A stretch of DNA of 64,000 bases from Niveibacterium microcysteis (GCF_017161445.1 NZ_CP071060.1:2728001-2792000); one strand, 5' to 3'. Shown: positions 28,246 to 38,727, counted from the stretch's first letter. The notes: generated by a model not told the origin, from the sequence alone. Made by a program: numbers and translations.

Positions 28246-28784
28246 CGGATTTCCAGAACCTCAATTTCGCGCCAGCCGGCCGGGCTCGCAAAGCGCACGC
28301 TGTCGCCCTCCCGCGCCTTGAGCAGCGCGCGAGCAATCGGCGCAATCCACGATACGCGGCCGCTGCTGGCGTCCGCCTCGTCAACGCCGACGATCTGGAA
28401 GGTCTGCGACTCGCCATCATCGACATCACACACGGTAACCGTGGCACCGAAGAACACCTGATCCATCCCCTCCTGCTCAGCCGGATCGACCACGGTGGCA
28501 CTCTCAAGCCGCTTGATCAAAAACCGGATGCGACGATCAATCTCGCGCAGCCGCTTCTTGCCATAGATGTAGTCGCCGTTCTCAGAGCGATCGCCGTTAC
28601 TGGCCGCCCAGGACACGATCTGCACGACCTCGGGCCGCGTCACCTTCAACAGGGTGTCGAGCTCGTCCTTGAGCGCAAGGAAGCCCCGCCGCGTCATGTA
28701 ATTGCGCGTGCCTGCAGGGAGCGACAGTGAAGCGGGCAGCTCCTCGTCGTCCTGATCGGTTTCTTTAGTGAATGCCTTGCTCAT
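28236..28784 (-). CDS. greB: transcription elongation factor GreB
   Basis: A 182-residue Gre factor that rescues backtracked RNA polymerase by stimulating transcript cleavage. The N-terminal coiled coil includes YMTRRGFLALKDELDTLL. GreB-like features are NGDRSENGDYIYGKKRLREID (basic and acidic tip) and the C-terminal FKBP-like domain with GRVSWIAPIARALL. An extra acidic N-terminus of about 25 residues precedes the domain. Confidence 0.95.
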   Translation of the reverse strand: MSKAFTKETDQDDEELPASLSLPAGTRNYMTRRGFLALKDELDTLLKVTRPEVVQIVSWAASNGDRSENGDYIYGKKRLREIDRRIRFLIKRLESATVVDPAEQEGMDQVFFGATVTVCDVDDGESQTFQIVGVDEADASSGRVSWIAPIARALLKAREGDSVRFASPAGWREIEVLEIRYD

Positions 28785-28838
28785 GGGAGAAATGCGCGAC
28801 TTGCCAAGCCGCGAATTCTACCAAGCCCGCTGCGCCAC

Positions 28839-29075
28839 TCAGTGGCGAATCGCGGGATGCGTCATCAGGGCATCGAAGTGCTCGATGAATTCAGCGATCA
28901 GCTCGCCATCCTCATCGTCGTCTTCTATTGCCTCGGCCAATTCACGCTTGAAACGTTCGGCCGCCGCGTCGGTCATGAACACACCACGACCCTTGCGCTT
29001 GTTGATGACCTCGATGCCGTTTTGGGCGGGGTAAGCCACCACATACAGAAACGGGTTGTTGAACATAACGTGCAT
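28839..29075 (-). CDS. DUF3567 family protein
   Basis: A 78-residue small protein (MHVMFNNPFLYVVAYPA) matching DUF3567, which is known mainly from betaproteobacteria and has no known function. An internal DKRKGRGVF-like patch (NKRKGRGVFMTDAAAERF) and a very acidic stretch (EDDDEDGE) are visible. AAGGAGG lies directly before the ATG. It is separated from greB by 54 bp. Confidence 0.82.
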   Translation of the reverse strand: MHVMFNNPFLYVVAYPAQNGIEVINKRKGRGVFMTDAAAERFKRELAEAIEDDDEDGELIAEFIEHFDALMTHPAIRH

Positions 29076-29355
29076 GACCGCCTCCTTCCGCGAAGCGCGG
29101 GATCAGAATCCCTCAAGGGCCCGATAACCGAACCCTTGGCACTACTTGGGGGAAGGCCCCCCGCATTTCAACGCCGTACTGCTGCCAGTTGTCATTTCCA
29201 CCGGCGCCCACTAGGATGCACTTAGGTTGACTAACGGCACCCGAGATTGTTCCTGAAGTGCCGTAACAGTCGATGGAGGCCGGTTGCAGGGGGATGCCGC
29301 TCGCACAGAAGCGCGCACGCGACCGGGGGGAAACCAGTGTGTTGCCAGCGGTGCC

Positions 29356-29568
29356 ATGAACGACACTTTCGAGAGCGTCACCAGCCTGCGCGCCCGGCTG
29401 AACGTGCTGCTTGCCGAGCATCGCGACCTCGATGAGGCGATTGCCCGGCTTGCCGCTCTGCCACCAACTGACGACCTGCTCGTCCGGCGACTCAAGAAGC
29501 GCAAGCTCTTCGTCAAGGACCGCATTCTGCTGATCGAACGTCTGATGGATCCGGACGTTCCCGCTTGA
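29356..29568 (+). CDS. YdcH-like DUF465 small coiled-coil protein
   Basis: About 70 residues, nearly all helix: SLRARLNVLLAEHRDLDEAI followed by LVRRLKKRKLFVKDRIL. This is the DUF465/YdcH pattern (EHxxLDxxI, then LKKxKLxLKDxI). The function is unknown. The ATG at 29356 matches the family start; the longer frame from 29284 lacks homology. Confidence 0.8.
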   Translation: MNDTFESVTSLRARLNVLLAEHRDLDEAIARLAALPPTDDLLVRRLKKRKLFVKDRILLIERLMDPDVPA

Positions 29569-29769
29569 ACTGCGCAGCCACCCGCAACAAGCGCCATTTA
29601 TCAATGCCGCCTTCGGCGGCCGCGGCGCCACGGCCGTCCGCAACTGCCGGCCGACCGCGCGAGAACATCCACACTTCCATCCGTCGCAACCTCTGTTTCA
29701 TCCAAGCTCGTACCCGCTGCACCCCAACCTTGCATTTCCCCATAACGAGAACAGATCCATGGAGGAGAC

Positions 29770-30600
29770 ATGCCCGAGCAGCAGAAGACCCCGGACGACA
29801 ACAACGAGATCCGCTACGAAGAGACCCAGACGCTGATCCCCAAACTGCGCCGGGTGCATGTAGCCGCCGCGCTGGTATGGCTTGGTCGCGGCGCACAGGA
29901 CATGCAAGCCTGCCCGATCGCGAGCCTTTTTTACGGCTTCTGCTTTGCCGCAATGGGCTTATCGGTCAGCGCGGTTTTTGAGCACGCGTACCAATACACC
30001 TCCGCACTCACCTCGGGTTTTCTGCTGTTAGGGCCATTCTTCGCGATGGGCCTCTATGAACTGAGCCGGCGTCGCGAGAAGGGCGAAGGCTGCCGCTTTG
30101 CCTCGTCGCTCACCATCTGGCGACGCAACGCGTCGAACATCGGCGTGTTTGCGCTGGTGCTCACCGTGGTCTTTCTCGTCTGGGCCCGTGCGTCCCTGGT
30201 GATGTTTGCGCTCTTCTATACCAACGAGATGCCCAACCTCTCCGGCTTCCTGAATCAGGTGATCAAGCTTGAGAACATCGAGTTCGTCGCGGTCTATATC
30301 GGCGTGGGGCTGATATTTGCTGCACTGGTATTCGCAATCAGCGTCGTCGCGATCCCGATGATGCTGGACCGCCGTGCGGATGCGATCACGTCGATGTTCA
30401 CCAGCGTGGCGGTTGTTGCAGCCAACCCGGCGGCCATGCTGGTGTGGGCCTTCCTGATCGTCGCGCTGACCCTGATCGGATTCCTGACCTTCCACATTGG
30501 CCTGATCTTCCTGATGCCCATGATCGGGCACGGCACCTGGCACGCATACCGGGCGCTGGTGGAACCTGACAATCAGAACAGGTCCAGCACCAACGGCTGA
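29770..30600 (+). CDS. DUF2189 family integral membrane protein
   Basis: A 276-residue membrane protein with about six TM helices from residue 60 on. The motifs WLGRGAQDMQACPIASLFYG and GPFFAMGLYELSRRREKGE are typical of DUF2189. The function is unknown. The gene starts after a GGAGGAGA box and overlaps the convergent EEP gene by 28 bp. Confidence 0.82.
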   Translation: MPEQQKTPDDNNEIRYEETQTLIPKLRRVHVAAALVWLGRGAQDMQACPIASLFYGFCFAAMGLSVSAVFEHAYQYTSALTSGFLLLGPFFAMGLYELSRRREKGEGCRFASSLTIWRRNASNIGVFALVLTVVFLVWARASLVMFALFYTNEMPNLSGFLNQVIKLENIEFVAVYIGVGLIFAALVFAISVVAIPMMLDRRADAITSMFTSVAVVAANPAAMLVWAFLIVALTLIGFLTFHIGLIFLMPMIGHGTWHAYRALVEPDNQNRSSTNG

Positions 30601-31412
30601 TGATCGGAAGCGGCGGTATCAGCGCAGACCTTGATACCACCCAAGGCCGACAGGAGGTTGCTGCTGACGAAGAAATAGTCGCAGCAAAACGGCACTGCCG
30701 GCCATTCGGCGCCATGAAGGCCCACCGTATCAGCGTGTGGAGTCTGCTCGTTTAGTGCAGACCACGCGTCTCGCCAGGGGCTGCTCGACACGCCATTCTG
30801 AACAGCTCGATAGGCCGGTTCGCCCGGGCGGCAATTGAAGTCGCCGCAAAGTACCGCGCGTGACGGGCGCGGCCTGGGCGCAAATGCGGCGTTACTCTCC
30901 TTGCCTTTGGGCGGCGTCGCCTCAGCGTCGCAGGCCTCCTGCTGCAGGCTTGCGAGCCGCTCCGCCTGAGCCAGGCGCGCGCCGGCGGAGTAATACTCAA
31001 GATGCGTCGTGAGCACCCGTACCGGGCCGCTCGAATGGTCGACCACGATTTCGACACAGCCACGCTGCATCGATGGTACCGTGGGGTCGGCGGGCCAAGG
31101 CAGCAGATGTCGCCAAACCTGCCCCACGGGCAATCGACTCAGGATCAGGTTGCCGAACTGCGCGCGCCCGCCGTCCGACGCCCCGACGTCAACGGCGGGG
31201 CCAAAGAATGCGGCGTACCCAGGCAGGCCCTGCCAAAGCCTCTGCACGCCGTCCTCGGTCACGTTGCCCGGCAAGCCGGACATCCCGACCGCCACCTCCT
31301 GCAGACAGATCACGTCCGCATCGAGTTCACGCAGAACGCCGATCGTGCGGCTTAGGTCGACACACCCGTCCGCACCGCGCCCCCACTGGATGTTCCAAGA
31401 TACAATGCGCAT
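30573..31412 (-). CDS. endonuclease/exonuclease/phosphatase family protein
   Basis: A 279-residue EEP-fold hydrolase without a signal peptide. The metal/active-site residues appear in order: RIVSWNIQWGRG (Asn), DVICLQEV (Glu), LTTHLEYYS (His), LCGDFNCRPGE (Asp, Asn) and ASDHQPLVLD (Asp-His). The family includes nucleases and lipid or sugar phosphatases; the substrate is not predictable here. It is divergent from the gene at 31465. Confidence 0.85.
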   Translation of the reverse strand: MRIVSWNIQWGRGADGCVDLSRTIGVLRELDADVICLQEVAVGMSGLPGNVTEDGVQRLWQGLPGYAAFFGPAVDVGASDGGRAQFGNLILSRLPVGQVWRHLLPWPADPTVPSMQRGCVEIVVDHSSGPVRVLTTHLEYYSAGARLAQAERLASLQQEACDAEATPPKGKESNAAFAPRPRPSRAVLCGDFNCRPGEPAYRAVQNGVSSSPWRDAWSALNEQTPHADTVGLHGAEWPAVPFCCDYFFVSSNLLSALGGIKVCADTAASDHQPLVLDLF

Positions 31413-31464
31413 CTTTTATGCCTTTCGCGTATCCGCTCGATTCGCCTCGCAAGGAGCAACTACT

Positions 31465-33075
31465 GTGACCGCGCCAAGTTTTGGACGTCTGCGTCAGCGC
31501 CTGACCACCCCAATCACCCTGCCCCGCCTTCGCATCGTGCGTCCAGCCACTGCGCCCGGCGTCGGGCTGGATGTGGGCGCGTGGATCGAGGCGCTGCCGC
31601 TGGATCGGCCGCTGGTCTGCTGCGAGACGATCGTATCGCGCCTGCGATCGGTAATCTCAAGCATCATCGCGCCGTCAGACCGTTTCGACACACTGGAGCG
31701 CGTGCTCGATCACGTTGCGCCGCTTCTGACTCGGCTCGAAACGGTGCCCGACGGGCGTGCCGGCAACTCGAGCGATGTTCGCGAAACCGCCGCCATCGCC
31801 GACCGGGCGCTGGAACGATTGGCAATGACCTTCGCCGAAATCGCAATCAACGAAGCCCGTGCTCGGCCCGATCGCCGCTTCCAGGTGCCCAAATTCTGCC
31901 GCCGCGCTGCGCTGCGTGCCTGCCAACTGGCCCACCGCCGCGTTTTGCTGGCCTGTCGCGGTTACGGCGAACTCAACGGCGGGCACTGGCGCGTCCTCGC
32001 CGAGCTCTACATGGCCGCAGCCACCCGCGGTTTTGAGAACGCCCCGCTGGATAACGACACCGGCGACACGATTGCACGCTTCTTCGCCCGCACGTTGCTG
32101 CTGGTGATGGCAGATCCGCACCATCTGTCTCGCCGCAACCTTGAACATGTGCGCTTCTACATTGAGCGTTACGGCCACCTCGCACGCATTCGCACGCGCG
32201 AGGACTGGACGGGCGATGCTGAAGGCTGGTTCCCCGCCTGGCCAGCCCACGGCGACATCCGGCGACCGGTGCGACGCGACGAACTCGTTCGTGGCGAAGC
32301 CGACCTGCTGCTCGACGCTCATCCTTTGCTGGCCAAGCTCGATGCGCACTGCGAAGGGCTCGCTGCCGGCACCTCACCGACCCGGCTTGGTCTGCCACTC
32401 AACGCGCGCGACCCCGAATACATGGAACTGCTGCGCCGCCTCAGAAACCATTGGGGAACGCCACCGCAGCGCAGGCATGTGCGTCGCCGCGCCCACCCGA
32501 GCGCGGCACTGGTCTTTGGCTTCGACCAGGTTCGGCAGTTGATGAAGCGGATTGCGGGCAAGCGCCAGGCAAGCGCATCCGAAGCAATGCCGTCGTTCCC
32601 TTCAACCGAGTGGGCAATCATGGACCGCAGCGAAGCTGGGCTCAAGCTGCATCAGGAAGCCGAGGATCCGATTGGCGCGGAAGTCGGCGAGCTGATTGCC
32701 CTCTCGCCACGCGAAGACGGGGAAGTTCACCTGGCCGTCGTGCGCCGAACCTTTCATCGCAACAGCCATGAAACGGAAATCGGCGTGCAACTGCTGTGCG
32801 GGCCCGGCATCGCCGCGCGGTTCAAACCGCCGACTCGCGACTCGCGCGGGCGCGAACGCGACTCGATTCCGATCATCTTCCTGCCGCGCGTCCCGGTGGC
32901 CGGCGACACGCCTGCACTGCTGGCCCCGCACGACCAGATCGAGCCGGGCTTGATCGTCGCCTTGCCACACCGGAATGGCGTTGCGCGTTTCGAGGCGACC
33001 CAACGCATTGAACGACTCAGCGGATGCGAGTTGATTGGTCTGAAACCCTACACCGGCGCCACTACCGACAGCTGA
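31465..33075 (+). CDS. conserved hypothetical with PilZ-like C-terminus
   Basis: A 536-residue soluble protein. The first 380 residues are mostly helical and unassigned (for example ARFFARTLLLVMADPHHLSR). The last 130 residues form a beta-rich stretch with VGELIALSPREDGEVHLAVV and ETEIGVQLL. That resembles the degenerate PilZ-type barrel of some betaproteobacterial proteins, but lacks a clear RxxxR. The GTG at 31465 follows AAGGAG by 8 nt and is preferred to upstream in-frame starts within the divergent gene. I do not recognise a precise function; c-di-GMP sensing is only a guess. Confidence 0.6.
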   Translation: MTAPSFGRLRQRLTTPITLPRLRIVRPATAPGVGLDVGAWIEALPLDRPLVCCETIVSRLRSVISSIIAPSDRFDTLERVLDHVAPLLTRLETVPDGRAGNSSDVRETAAIADRALERLAMTFAEIAINEARARPDRRFQVPKFCRRAALRACQLAHRRVLLACRGYGELNGGHWRVLAELYMAAATRGFENAPLDNDTGDTIARFFARTLLLVMADPHHLSRRNLEHVRFYIERYGHLARIRTREDWTGDAEGWFPAWPAHGDIRRPVRRDELVRGEADLLLDAHPLLAKLDAHCEGLAAGTSPTRLGLPLNARDPEYMELLRRLRNHWGTPPQRRHVRRRAHPSAALVFGFDQVRQLMKRIAGKRQASASEAMPSFPSTEWAIMDRSEAGLKLHQEAEDPIGAEVGELIALSPREDGEVHLAVVRRTFHRNSHETEIGVQLLCGPGIAARFKPPTRDSRGRERDSIPIIFLPRVPVAGDTPALLAPHDQIEPGLIVALPHRNGVARFEATQRIERLSGCELIGLKPYTGATTDS

Positions 33076-33175
33076 CACATCGGCAATCGTCACACGGCGC
33101 GTCGCCGGTTTGCGGCGGCGCGCTAGAATTCGCAGCGCAGGCCCGCATTTCTGCGGGCCCCTAACGCTCGCGCTT

Positions 33176-34225
33176 ATGCCCACCGCCTCTTCGCCGCTCC
33201 ACGACGACCATTCCAACCACGGCGCAGCGGCGCATGAACACCACGGCCACTGCGGTGGTCATGATCATGACCACGACCATGATGAACACGACCATCACGC
33301 GCACGGTCACGGCGGCGGGCACCACCATCATGGCGCCAACAGTAGCGCGCGCACCCTCTCCTTCGCCCTGATCCTCACGCTGGGGTTCGCCGCAGTCGAA
33401 ACCGCTGGCGGACTCTTCACGGGCTCGCTCGCTTTGCTCGGCGACGCGGGACACATGCTCTCCGACAGCCTCTCGCTCGGGCTCGCGGCATTGGCCGCGC
33501 GTATCGCGTTGCGCCCGCCGAGTGTGCGGCACTCTTATGGCCTCGGGCGTATCGAAGCCCTGGCAGCACTTGGCAATGCGGTGCTGATGCTGGTGATTGT
33601 CGCCGGCATCTGCTGGGAGGCTGTTGAGCGCCTGCGTCACCCGCAACCAATCCAGGCGCTACCCGCAGTGGCCGTTGCGGTGGTCGGGCTTGCAGTCAAC
33701 CTGCTCGCGGCATGGCTGCTGATGCGCGGTGAACGGTCACTGAACGTGCGCGCAGCGTTGCTCCATGTGATGGGTGATCTGCTCGGCTCCGTCGCCGCTA
33801 TTGCAGGCTTGTTGATCGTCTATTTCACCGGCTGGTTGGCCGCCGATCCAATCCTGTCGGTACTCATCTGCGTATTGATTTTGGCGTCGACCCTCAGCAT
33901 CCTGCGCGAAACGCTTCATGTGCTGCTCGACGGCGTGCCGTCGGGCCTGTCGTTGACTGCCATCGGGCAATGCATCGCGGCGGTGAATGGCGTACGCTCG
34001 GTGCACGATCTGCATGTATGGCACTACGGACCAAGTCGCGTCGCGCTATCTGCCCACTTGGTGCTCGACGATTCCGCCGTGTGGCCGAGCGTCCTTGTCG
34101 CCGTACGCCAACGCGTAGGAAATGAGTTCGGCATTGAACATTTGACCCTGCAGCCCGAGTTGCAAGGCAACGACCGTTTTCCGCTCGATCGCCTGATCCG
34201 GCGGCCCACACCAAAACAAGACTGA
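33176..34225 (+). CDS. zinc-type CDF transporter with His-rich N-terminus
   Basis: A 349-residue CDF exporter of the CzcD/ZitB type. The N-terminal 55 residues are extremely rich in His, Asp and Gly, a metal-binding tail. Six TM helices follow, with HxxxD-type sites GDAGHMLSDSLSLGLA (TM2) and HVMGDLLGSVAAIAGL (TM5). The cytoplasmic C-domain has VHDLHVWHYGPSRVALSAHL. It exports Zn, Co or Cd. The ATG at 33176 follows a GC-rich hairpin-like sequence. It is distinct from the CDF at 8372, which lacks the His tail. Confidence 0.92.
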   Translation: MPTASSPLHDDHSNHGAAAHEHHGHCGGHDHDHDHDEHDHHAHGHGGGHHHHGANSSARTLSFALILTLGFAAVETAGGLFTGSLALLGDAGHMLSDSLSLGLAALAARIALRPPSVRHSYGLGRIEALAALGNAVLMLVIVAGICWEAVERLRHPQPIQALPAVAVAVVGLAVNLLAAWLLMRGERSLNVRAALLHVMGDLLGSVAAIAGLLIVYFTGWLAADPILSVLICVLILASTLSILRETLHVLLDGVPSGLSLTAIGQCIAAVNGVRSVHDLHVWHYGPSRVALSAHLVLDDSAVWPSVLVAVRQRVGNEFGIEHLTLQPELQGNDRFPLDRLIRRPTPKQD

Positions 34226-34236
34226 GAGGAGCAGCC

Positions 34237-35070
34237 ATGCATCTTGCGCAGGAACTGGTAGCGTATGTCGATCGGCTCGCAACCCTGCCTGATGTATATC
34301 TGAAGGTTCGCGCTGCGCTGGACGACCCGGATGTCTCGATAGCCGAAGTCGCAGACGTGATCGCGACCGATCCGTCGCTTACTGCCGCCCTGCTTCGGCT
34401 TGCGAACAGTGCGTTCTATGGCTATGCCCGCAAGATCGAATCGATCACCCGGGCGGTCAGCTTGATCGGCCTCGAACAGGTGCATGACCTCGTGCTGGCC
34501 ACATCGGTCACCGCGATGTTTGCCGGCATTCGCCCGCAACGTATGGACATGGCGCGCTTCTGGCGCGACAGCGTGCGCCGCGGCATGCTGGCGCGCGAAG
34601 TGGCACGATCGGTGCGCGGCCTCAGCCCGGAGCGGCTCTTCGTCTCTGGCCTGCTGGCCGACGCGGGCCACCTGGTCATGTACGTCGCCGTGCCCGACTT
34701 GATGGCGCTGGTGCTGGACACCCCGCCGAGCGAAGGCGACACCCTCCCGGATGTCGAACGTCGCATCATCGGCTGTGACTTTGCCGAGGTCGGCGCAGCG
34801 CTTACCGCAAAATGGCAGTTGCCGGTGACCTTCGGCGTCCTGATCGGATCTCAACTGCAGCCCGAATCTGCCGGCGACAACGCACCGTCGGCCGCCATGC
34901 TCAACCTGGTCAGCGCCGTCGCGGCGCAAGCCGGTGGCGCAAGCGAATACGAATACCCGCTTCATCACCGCAGCGAAGCACTCGCGGGTGTCAGCCGCGA
35001 GGACGTCGAGGCCACGCTCCCCAGCGTCGAGGCCCAGATGGAGATGATGCTGGCAGTCTTGGCCGCCTGA
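34237..35070 (+). CDS. HDOD-domain signalling protein
   Basis: A 277-residue single-domain HDOD protein. [26 protein letters not shown] and the [18 protein letters not shown] patch are diagnostic. The HD metal residues are not conserved, as is normal for HDOD. These proteins act in regulation of motility, stress or c-di-GMP output without known catalysis. GAGAGGAG lies before the ATG. Confidence 0.88.
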   Translation: MHLAQELVAYVDRLATLPDVYLKVRAALDDPDVSIAEVADVIATDPSLTAALLRLANSAFYGYARKIESITRAVSLIGLEQVHDLVLATSVTAMFAGIRPQRMDMARFWRDSVRRGMLAREVARSVRGLSPERLFVSGLLADAGHLVMYVAVPDLMALVLDTPPSEGDTLPDVERRIIGCDFAEVGAALTAKWQLPVTFGVLIGSQLQPESAGDNAPSAAMLNLVSAVAAQAGGASEYEYPLHHRSEALAGVSREDVEATLPSVEAQMEMMLAVLAA

Positions 35071-35141
35071 CCCTGCCTGACCGGCGCCACGCAACGTGGC
35101 GCCGTTTGCGGCCTGCCCCGCCGTCGGCGCGAACCCGCCGC

Positions 35142-35188
35142 ATACCATCGCTTGATCCACCACAGTTCCGACCTACAATATATTGTGG
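35142..35188 (+). promoter_or_regulatory. nrdJ promoter with paired NrdR-box-like sites
   Basis: A good NrdR-box match (consensus acaCwAtATaTwGtgt) is at 35173-35188, centred on the palindrome ACAATATATTGT. A degenerate copy (ataCcATcgcTTGatc) starts exactly 31 bp upstream at 35142. A sigma-70-like promoter overlaps both: TTGATC at 35152-35157, 16-nt spacer, TACAAT at 35174-35179. This is the geometry expected for NrdR repression by dATP/ATP sensing. Confidence 0.72.
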
Positions 35189-35246
35189 TTTAATCACGCC
35201 TTCCCGTTTTTTGGCACCCCCGCCATTTCCACCTCCGGAGTTCGTC

Positions 35247-38114
35247 ATGAGTCAACGCGAAGCCACCGTATCCCTCGATACATTGCTACCCCAGGAAATC
35301 TCGGGCGAAGTGCTGCTTGAGAAGTACGCCAAAGGGTCTGAGCAATCGGTCGAGGACGTACGTCGGCGCGTCGCGCGTGCCTTGGCGGCGAACGAGGCCG
35401 AAGATCGCCGCGCCCACTGGGAAGCCAAGTTCGAGTCTGCCCTTGAGGCCGGCTTTGTGCCGGCAGGCCGTATCAACTCCGCCGCCGGCACCAGCCTGGC
35501 AGCCACGCTGATCAACTGCTTTGTGCAGCCGGTGGGTGACTCGGTGACCGAGGTCGTCGACGGCCGTCCCGGCATCTACACCGCCCTCGCCGAAGCCGCC
35601 GAGACGATGCGCCGCGGCGGTGGTGTGGGCTACGACTTCTCGTCGATTCGCCCGGCCGGTGCGCTCGTTCGCGGCACGCAAAGTCGCGCCAGCGGCCCGG
35701 TCAGCTACATGCGCGTCTTCGATCGCTCCTGCGAAACCGTTGAATCGGCGGGCGCCCGCCGCGGTGCCCAGATGGGCGTGCTGCGCTGCGACCACCCGGA
35801 CATTGAAGCCTTCATCCATGCCAAGGACGAAGGCGATCTCTCCAACTTCAACATCTCGGTTGGCGTGACCGACGTGTTCATGAAGGCCGTGGAAACCGAC
35901 GGCGAAGTGGAACTCGCACACAAATCGGAGCCCTGCCAGGAGCTGAAGGATGCCGGCGGCTACCAGCGCGAGGACGGTTCCTGGGTGTACCGCAAGATCC
36001 GCGCACGCGAGCTGTGGGATCAGATCATGCGTTCAACCTACGATCACGCGGAACCGGGCATCCTGTTCCTTGATCGCATGAACCGCGACAACAACCTGTA
36101 CTACTGCGAGACCATCGAAGCGACGAACCCGTGCGCCGAACAACCGCTGCCGCCCTATGGCTGCTGCTGCCTGGGTTCGATCAATCTGGTCAAGTTCGTG
36201 CGCGATGCCTTCGGCAAGAAGGCGTCGTTCGACTACGAAGCCTTTGGCGAGGTGGTGGAAACGTCGATCCGCATGCTCGACAACGTGCTCGACGTCACCA
36301 ACTGGCCGCTCGAGAACCAGCATCAGGAAGCCATGAACAAGCGCCGCGTTGGCCTGGGTTTCACCGGCCTCGGCGACGCGCTGATCATGCTGAAGCTGCG
36401 CTACGACACCGATGCGGCGCGCGCGATGGCCACCAAGATCTCTGAGTTCATGCGCGATCGCGCTTACATGGCCTCGGTCAACCTCGCGAAGGAACGCGGC
36501 GCGTTCCCGCTGTTCAACGCCGACATGTATCTGTCGGGCGGCAACTTTGCGTCGCGCCTGCCGAACGAGGTAAAGGAAAAGATCCGCAAGCACGGCATCC
36601 GCAACTCGCACCTGCTGTCGATCGCCCCGACCGGCACCATCTCGCTGGCCTTTGCAGACAACGCCTCCAACGGTATCGAGCCGCCGTTCTCGTACACCTA
36701 CACCCGCAAAAAGCGGATGGCGGACGGCACGTTCAAGGAATATGCGGTTGAAGATTACGCGTGGCGCGCGTACCGCCATCTGGGCGGCAACGTCGAGAAG
36801 CTCCCTGACTATTTCGTGACGGCGCTCGAAATCTCGGCACAAGCCCACAAAGACATGGTAGCGGCCGTCGCACCCTACGTCGATACGTCGATCTCGAAGA
36901 CGGTCAACGTCCCGGCCGACTACCCGTACACCGACTTTGAAGATCTGTACATGGATGCCTGGAAGGCCGGCCTGAAGGGGCTTGCCACCTATCGTCCCAA
37001 CAGCGTGCTGGGTTCGGTGCTGTCGGTCGAGCCAAGCAACACCGAGAAGAAGCAACCGCAGGACGTGGTGATCGTTGACCCGAACCGTCGTCTGTCGATC
37101 AAGTCCCTGCCTGCGCCAGTTCTTGCCAGCTTGCGCTGGCCGGGTCGCCCCTCGATGCCGGACGGCAACAGCTCCTGGACCTACATGCTTGAGACGCCGC
37201 AGGGCGAATTCGGTATCTTCGTGGGCCACATGGAACCCAATGGTGATGCAGTTCCGCGCGGTGCGTTCCCGTTTGAAGTCTGGGTCAATGGCGCGGATCA
37301 GCCGCGAGGCCTGGGTGCGGTCGCCAAGACCTTGTCGATGGACATGCGTGCGAACGATCGCGCCTGGCTGAAGCTCAAACTCGACACCCTTGCCCGCTCT
37401 GTCGGCGAGCGCTCCTTCGAACTCCCCTTCCCGCCCCATGGCGAGAAGAAGATCGTGCCGGGCGTCGTTGCAGCCTTCGCACAAATCGTCCGCTACCGTT
37501 GCGAGAAGCTCGGCGCCTTTGAAGTCGAGGCACCGACGCCCGTTCTGGACGCCGTCTTCAGCCTGCAAGAGCCGAAGACGGGCACCGACGGCACACTTTC
37601 CTGGACGGTCGACATCTCAAACCCGGCGACCGGCGAAGAGTTTGTGCTCGGCCTGAAGGAAATCATGCTGCCCGATGGCGTGACGCGTCCTTACTCGATG
37701 TGGCTTTCCGGCAACTACCCGCGCGCCCTCGATGGCTTGACGCAGATCCTGTCGCTCGACATGCGCGTCATGGATCCGGCCTGGATTGGCATGAAGCTGC
37801 GCAAACTGCTGAACTACCCGGAACCGCTGGGCGATTTCATGGCCTTCGTGCCCGGTACACGTCGTCAGCAGAACTGGCCGTCGACCGTCGCCTACGTTGC
37901 ACGCCTCGTGATTCACCGCTACGCAATGCTTGGCGTGCTCGACGAAAACGGCTATCCGACGCGCGAGATGGGCATCCTCGAGGCGCCGCGCAACGAACGC
38001 GATCCCGAACTGATGCACGGCTCCCTGTGCTCCGAGTGCGGCAACATGTCCGTCATTCGCAAGGACGGCTGCGATTTCTGCACGGCCTGCGGTGCGGTTG
38101 GAACCTGCGGCTAA
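35247..38114 (+). CDS. nrdJ: adenosylcobalamin-dependent ribonucleotide reductase (class II)
   Basis: A 955-residue class II reductase that makes dNDPs using coenzyme B12 radical chemistry. There is no ATP-cone at the N-terminus. Substrate and catalytic segments include [14 protein letters not shown] (first redox Cys), [14 protein letters not shown] and [20 protein letters not shown] (catalytic Asn, Cys, Glu). Two TSCPD repeats follow: the first at about 630-740 ([17 protein letters not shown]) and the second at about 755-870. The C-terminus is a Cys-rich tail ([23 protein letters not shown]) that carries reducing cysteines and possibly zinc. The ATG at 35247 follows CCGGAG. Confidence 0.95.
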   Translation: MSQREATVSLDTLLPQEISGEVLLEKYAKGSEQSVEDVRRRVARALAANEAEDRRAHWEAKFESALEAGFVPAGRINSAAGTSLAATLINCFVQPVGDSVTEVVDGRPGIYTALAEAAETMRRGGGVGYDFSSIRPAGALVRGTQSRASGPVSYMRVFDRSCETVESAGARRGAQMGVLRCDHPDIEAFIHAKDEGDLSNFNISVGVTDVFMKAVETDGEVELAHKSEPCQELKDAGGYQREDGSWVYRKIRARELWDQIMRSTYDHAEPGILFLDRMNRDNNLYYCETIEATNPCAEQPLPPYGCCCLGSINLVKFVRDAFGKKASFDYEAFGEVVETSIRMLDNVLDVTNWPLENQHQEAMNKRRVGLGFTGLGDALIMLKLRYDTDAARAMATKISEFMRDRAYMASVNLAKERGAFPLFNADMYLSGGNFASRLPNEVKEKIRKHGIRNSHLLSIAPTGTISLAFADNASNGIEPPFSYTYTRKKRMADGTFKEYAVEDYAWRAYRHLGGNVEKLPDYFVTALEISAQAHKDMVAAVAPYVDTSISKTVNVPADYPYTDFEDLYMDAWKAGLKGLATYRPNSVLGSVLSVEPSNTEKKQPQDVVIVDPNRRLSIKSLPAPVLASLRWPGRPSMPDGNSSWTYMLETPQGEFGIFVGHMEPNGDAVPRGAFPFEVWVNGADQPRGLGAVAKTLSMDMRANDRAWLKLKLDTLARSVGERSFELPFPPHGEKKIVPGVVAAFAQIVRYRCEKLGAFEVEAPTPVLDAVFSLQEPKTGTDGTLSWTVDISNPATGEEFVLGLKEIMLPDGVTRPYSMWLSGNYPRALDGLTQILSLDMRVMDPAWIGMKLRKLLNYPEPLGDFMAFVPGTRRQQNWPSTVAYVARLVIHRYAMLGVLDENGYPTREMGILEAPRNERDPELMHGSLCSECGNMSVIRKDGCDFCTACGAVGTCG

Positions 38115-38145
38115 CTCCGGCACCCAAACAAAAAAGGTGTGAGTT

Positions 38146-38181
38146 ACAGCATAAGCTGCAGTTCTAACAGCATAAGCCGCA
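38146..38181 (+). repeat. 15-bp direct repeat pair after nrdJ
   Basis: acagcataagctgca at 38146-38160 and acagcataagccgca at 38167-38181, one mismatch, 21-bp period. They lie between the nrdJ stop and its terminator, at the boundary of the accessory DNA. Confidence 0.7.
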
Positions 38182-38221
38182 TGCTTTCACATCATAATTT
38201 GCAGGTAGAAATATGACCCTC

Positions 38222-38256
38222 AGGCCCATCCAATCCGGATGGGCCTTTCGCTTTTA
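38222..38256 (+). terminator. rho-independent terminator of nrdJ
   Basis: A perfect 10-bp stem (aggcccatcc / ggatgggcct) with a 5-nt loop, followed by TTTCGCTTTT. Confidence 0.9.
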
Positions 38257-38727
38257 AGGCGAGTTCATTCGCAACAAGTAAGACGTTTTGCGGCGCTTGA
38301 TTGAGCGCAATAGCTGCAGAGAGTCTGCCGTCCAGGACTGAGTGTGCGCGACCAATCGAACCACCGACAAAGGAGTCAGGGACGCTGCCGGCGTGGCACG
38401 CCGATCAGGGCGGAGTGGTGGCCAGCCCTTCCAGCAGCGGATTCAAGCGGTCAGAATTGCCCGCTGCTAGAAGGCAACTCCTCGTCTTGGCGGCATCGGG
38501 CAATGGGGGCAGCGGTCAGAGCAGGCTACCGCTGGGTGGCATCCTCGGCCATAGCGGACATTCGTTACCGTAAGGGACATGTAGCCCATCTTGCACGCGA
38601 GAGGACCAGATTTGTCTACCCGACCGAGGACAGTCCACTCAAGTGGTCGCCAGTCCATCGGGGCGCCCACTCGAATGAGGTATACGCGAGAATGAAGCTT
38701 CGACCTGGCGATAGTGGTTGTGCTCTC
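38257..38727. other. gene-poor region after nrdJ terminator
   Basis: About 470 bp with no convincing coding sequence. The open frame that reaches the HAD gene extends upstream to 38344, but its N-terminal part has no recognisable similarity and an unusual composition. I see no promoter that stands out. Confidence 0.5.
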
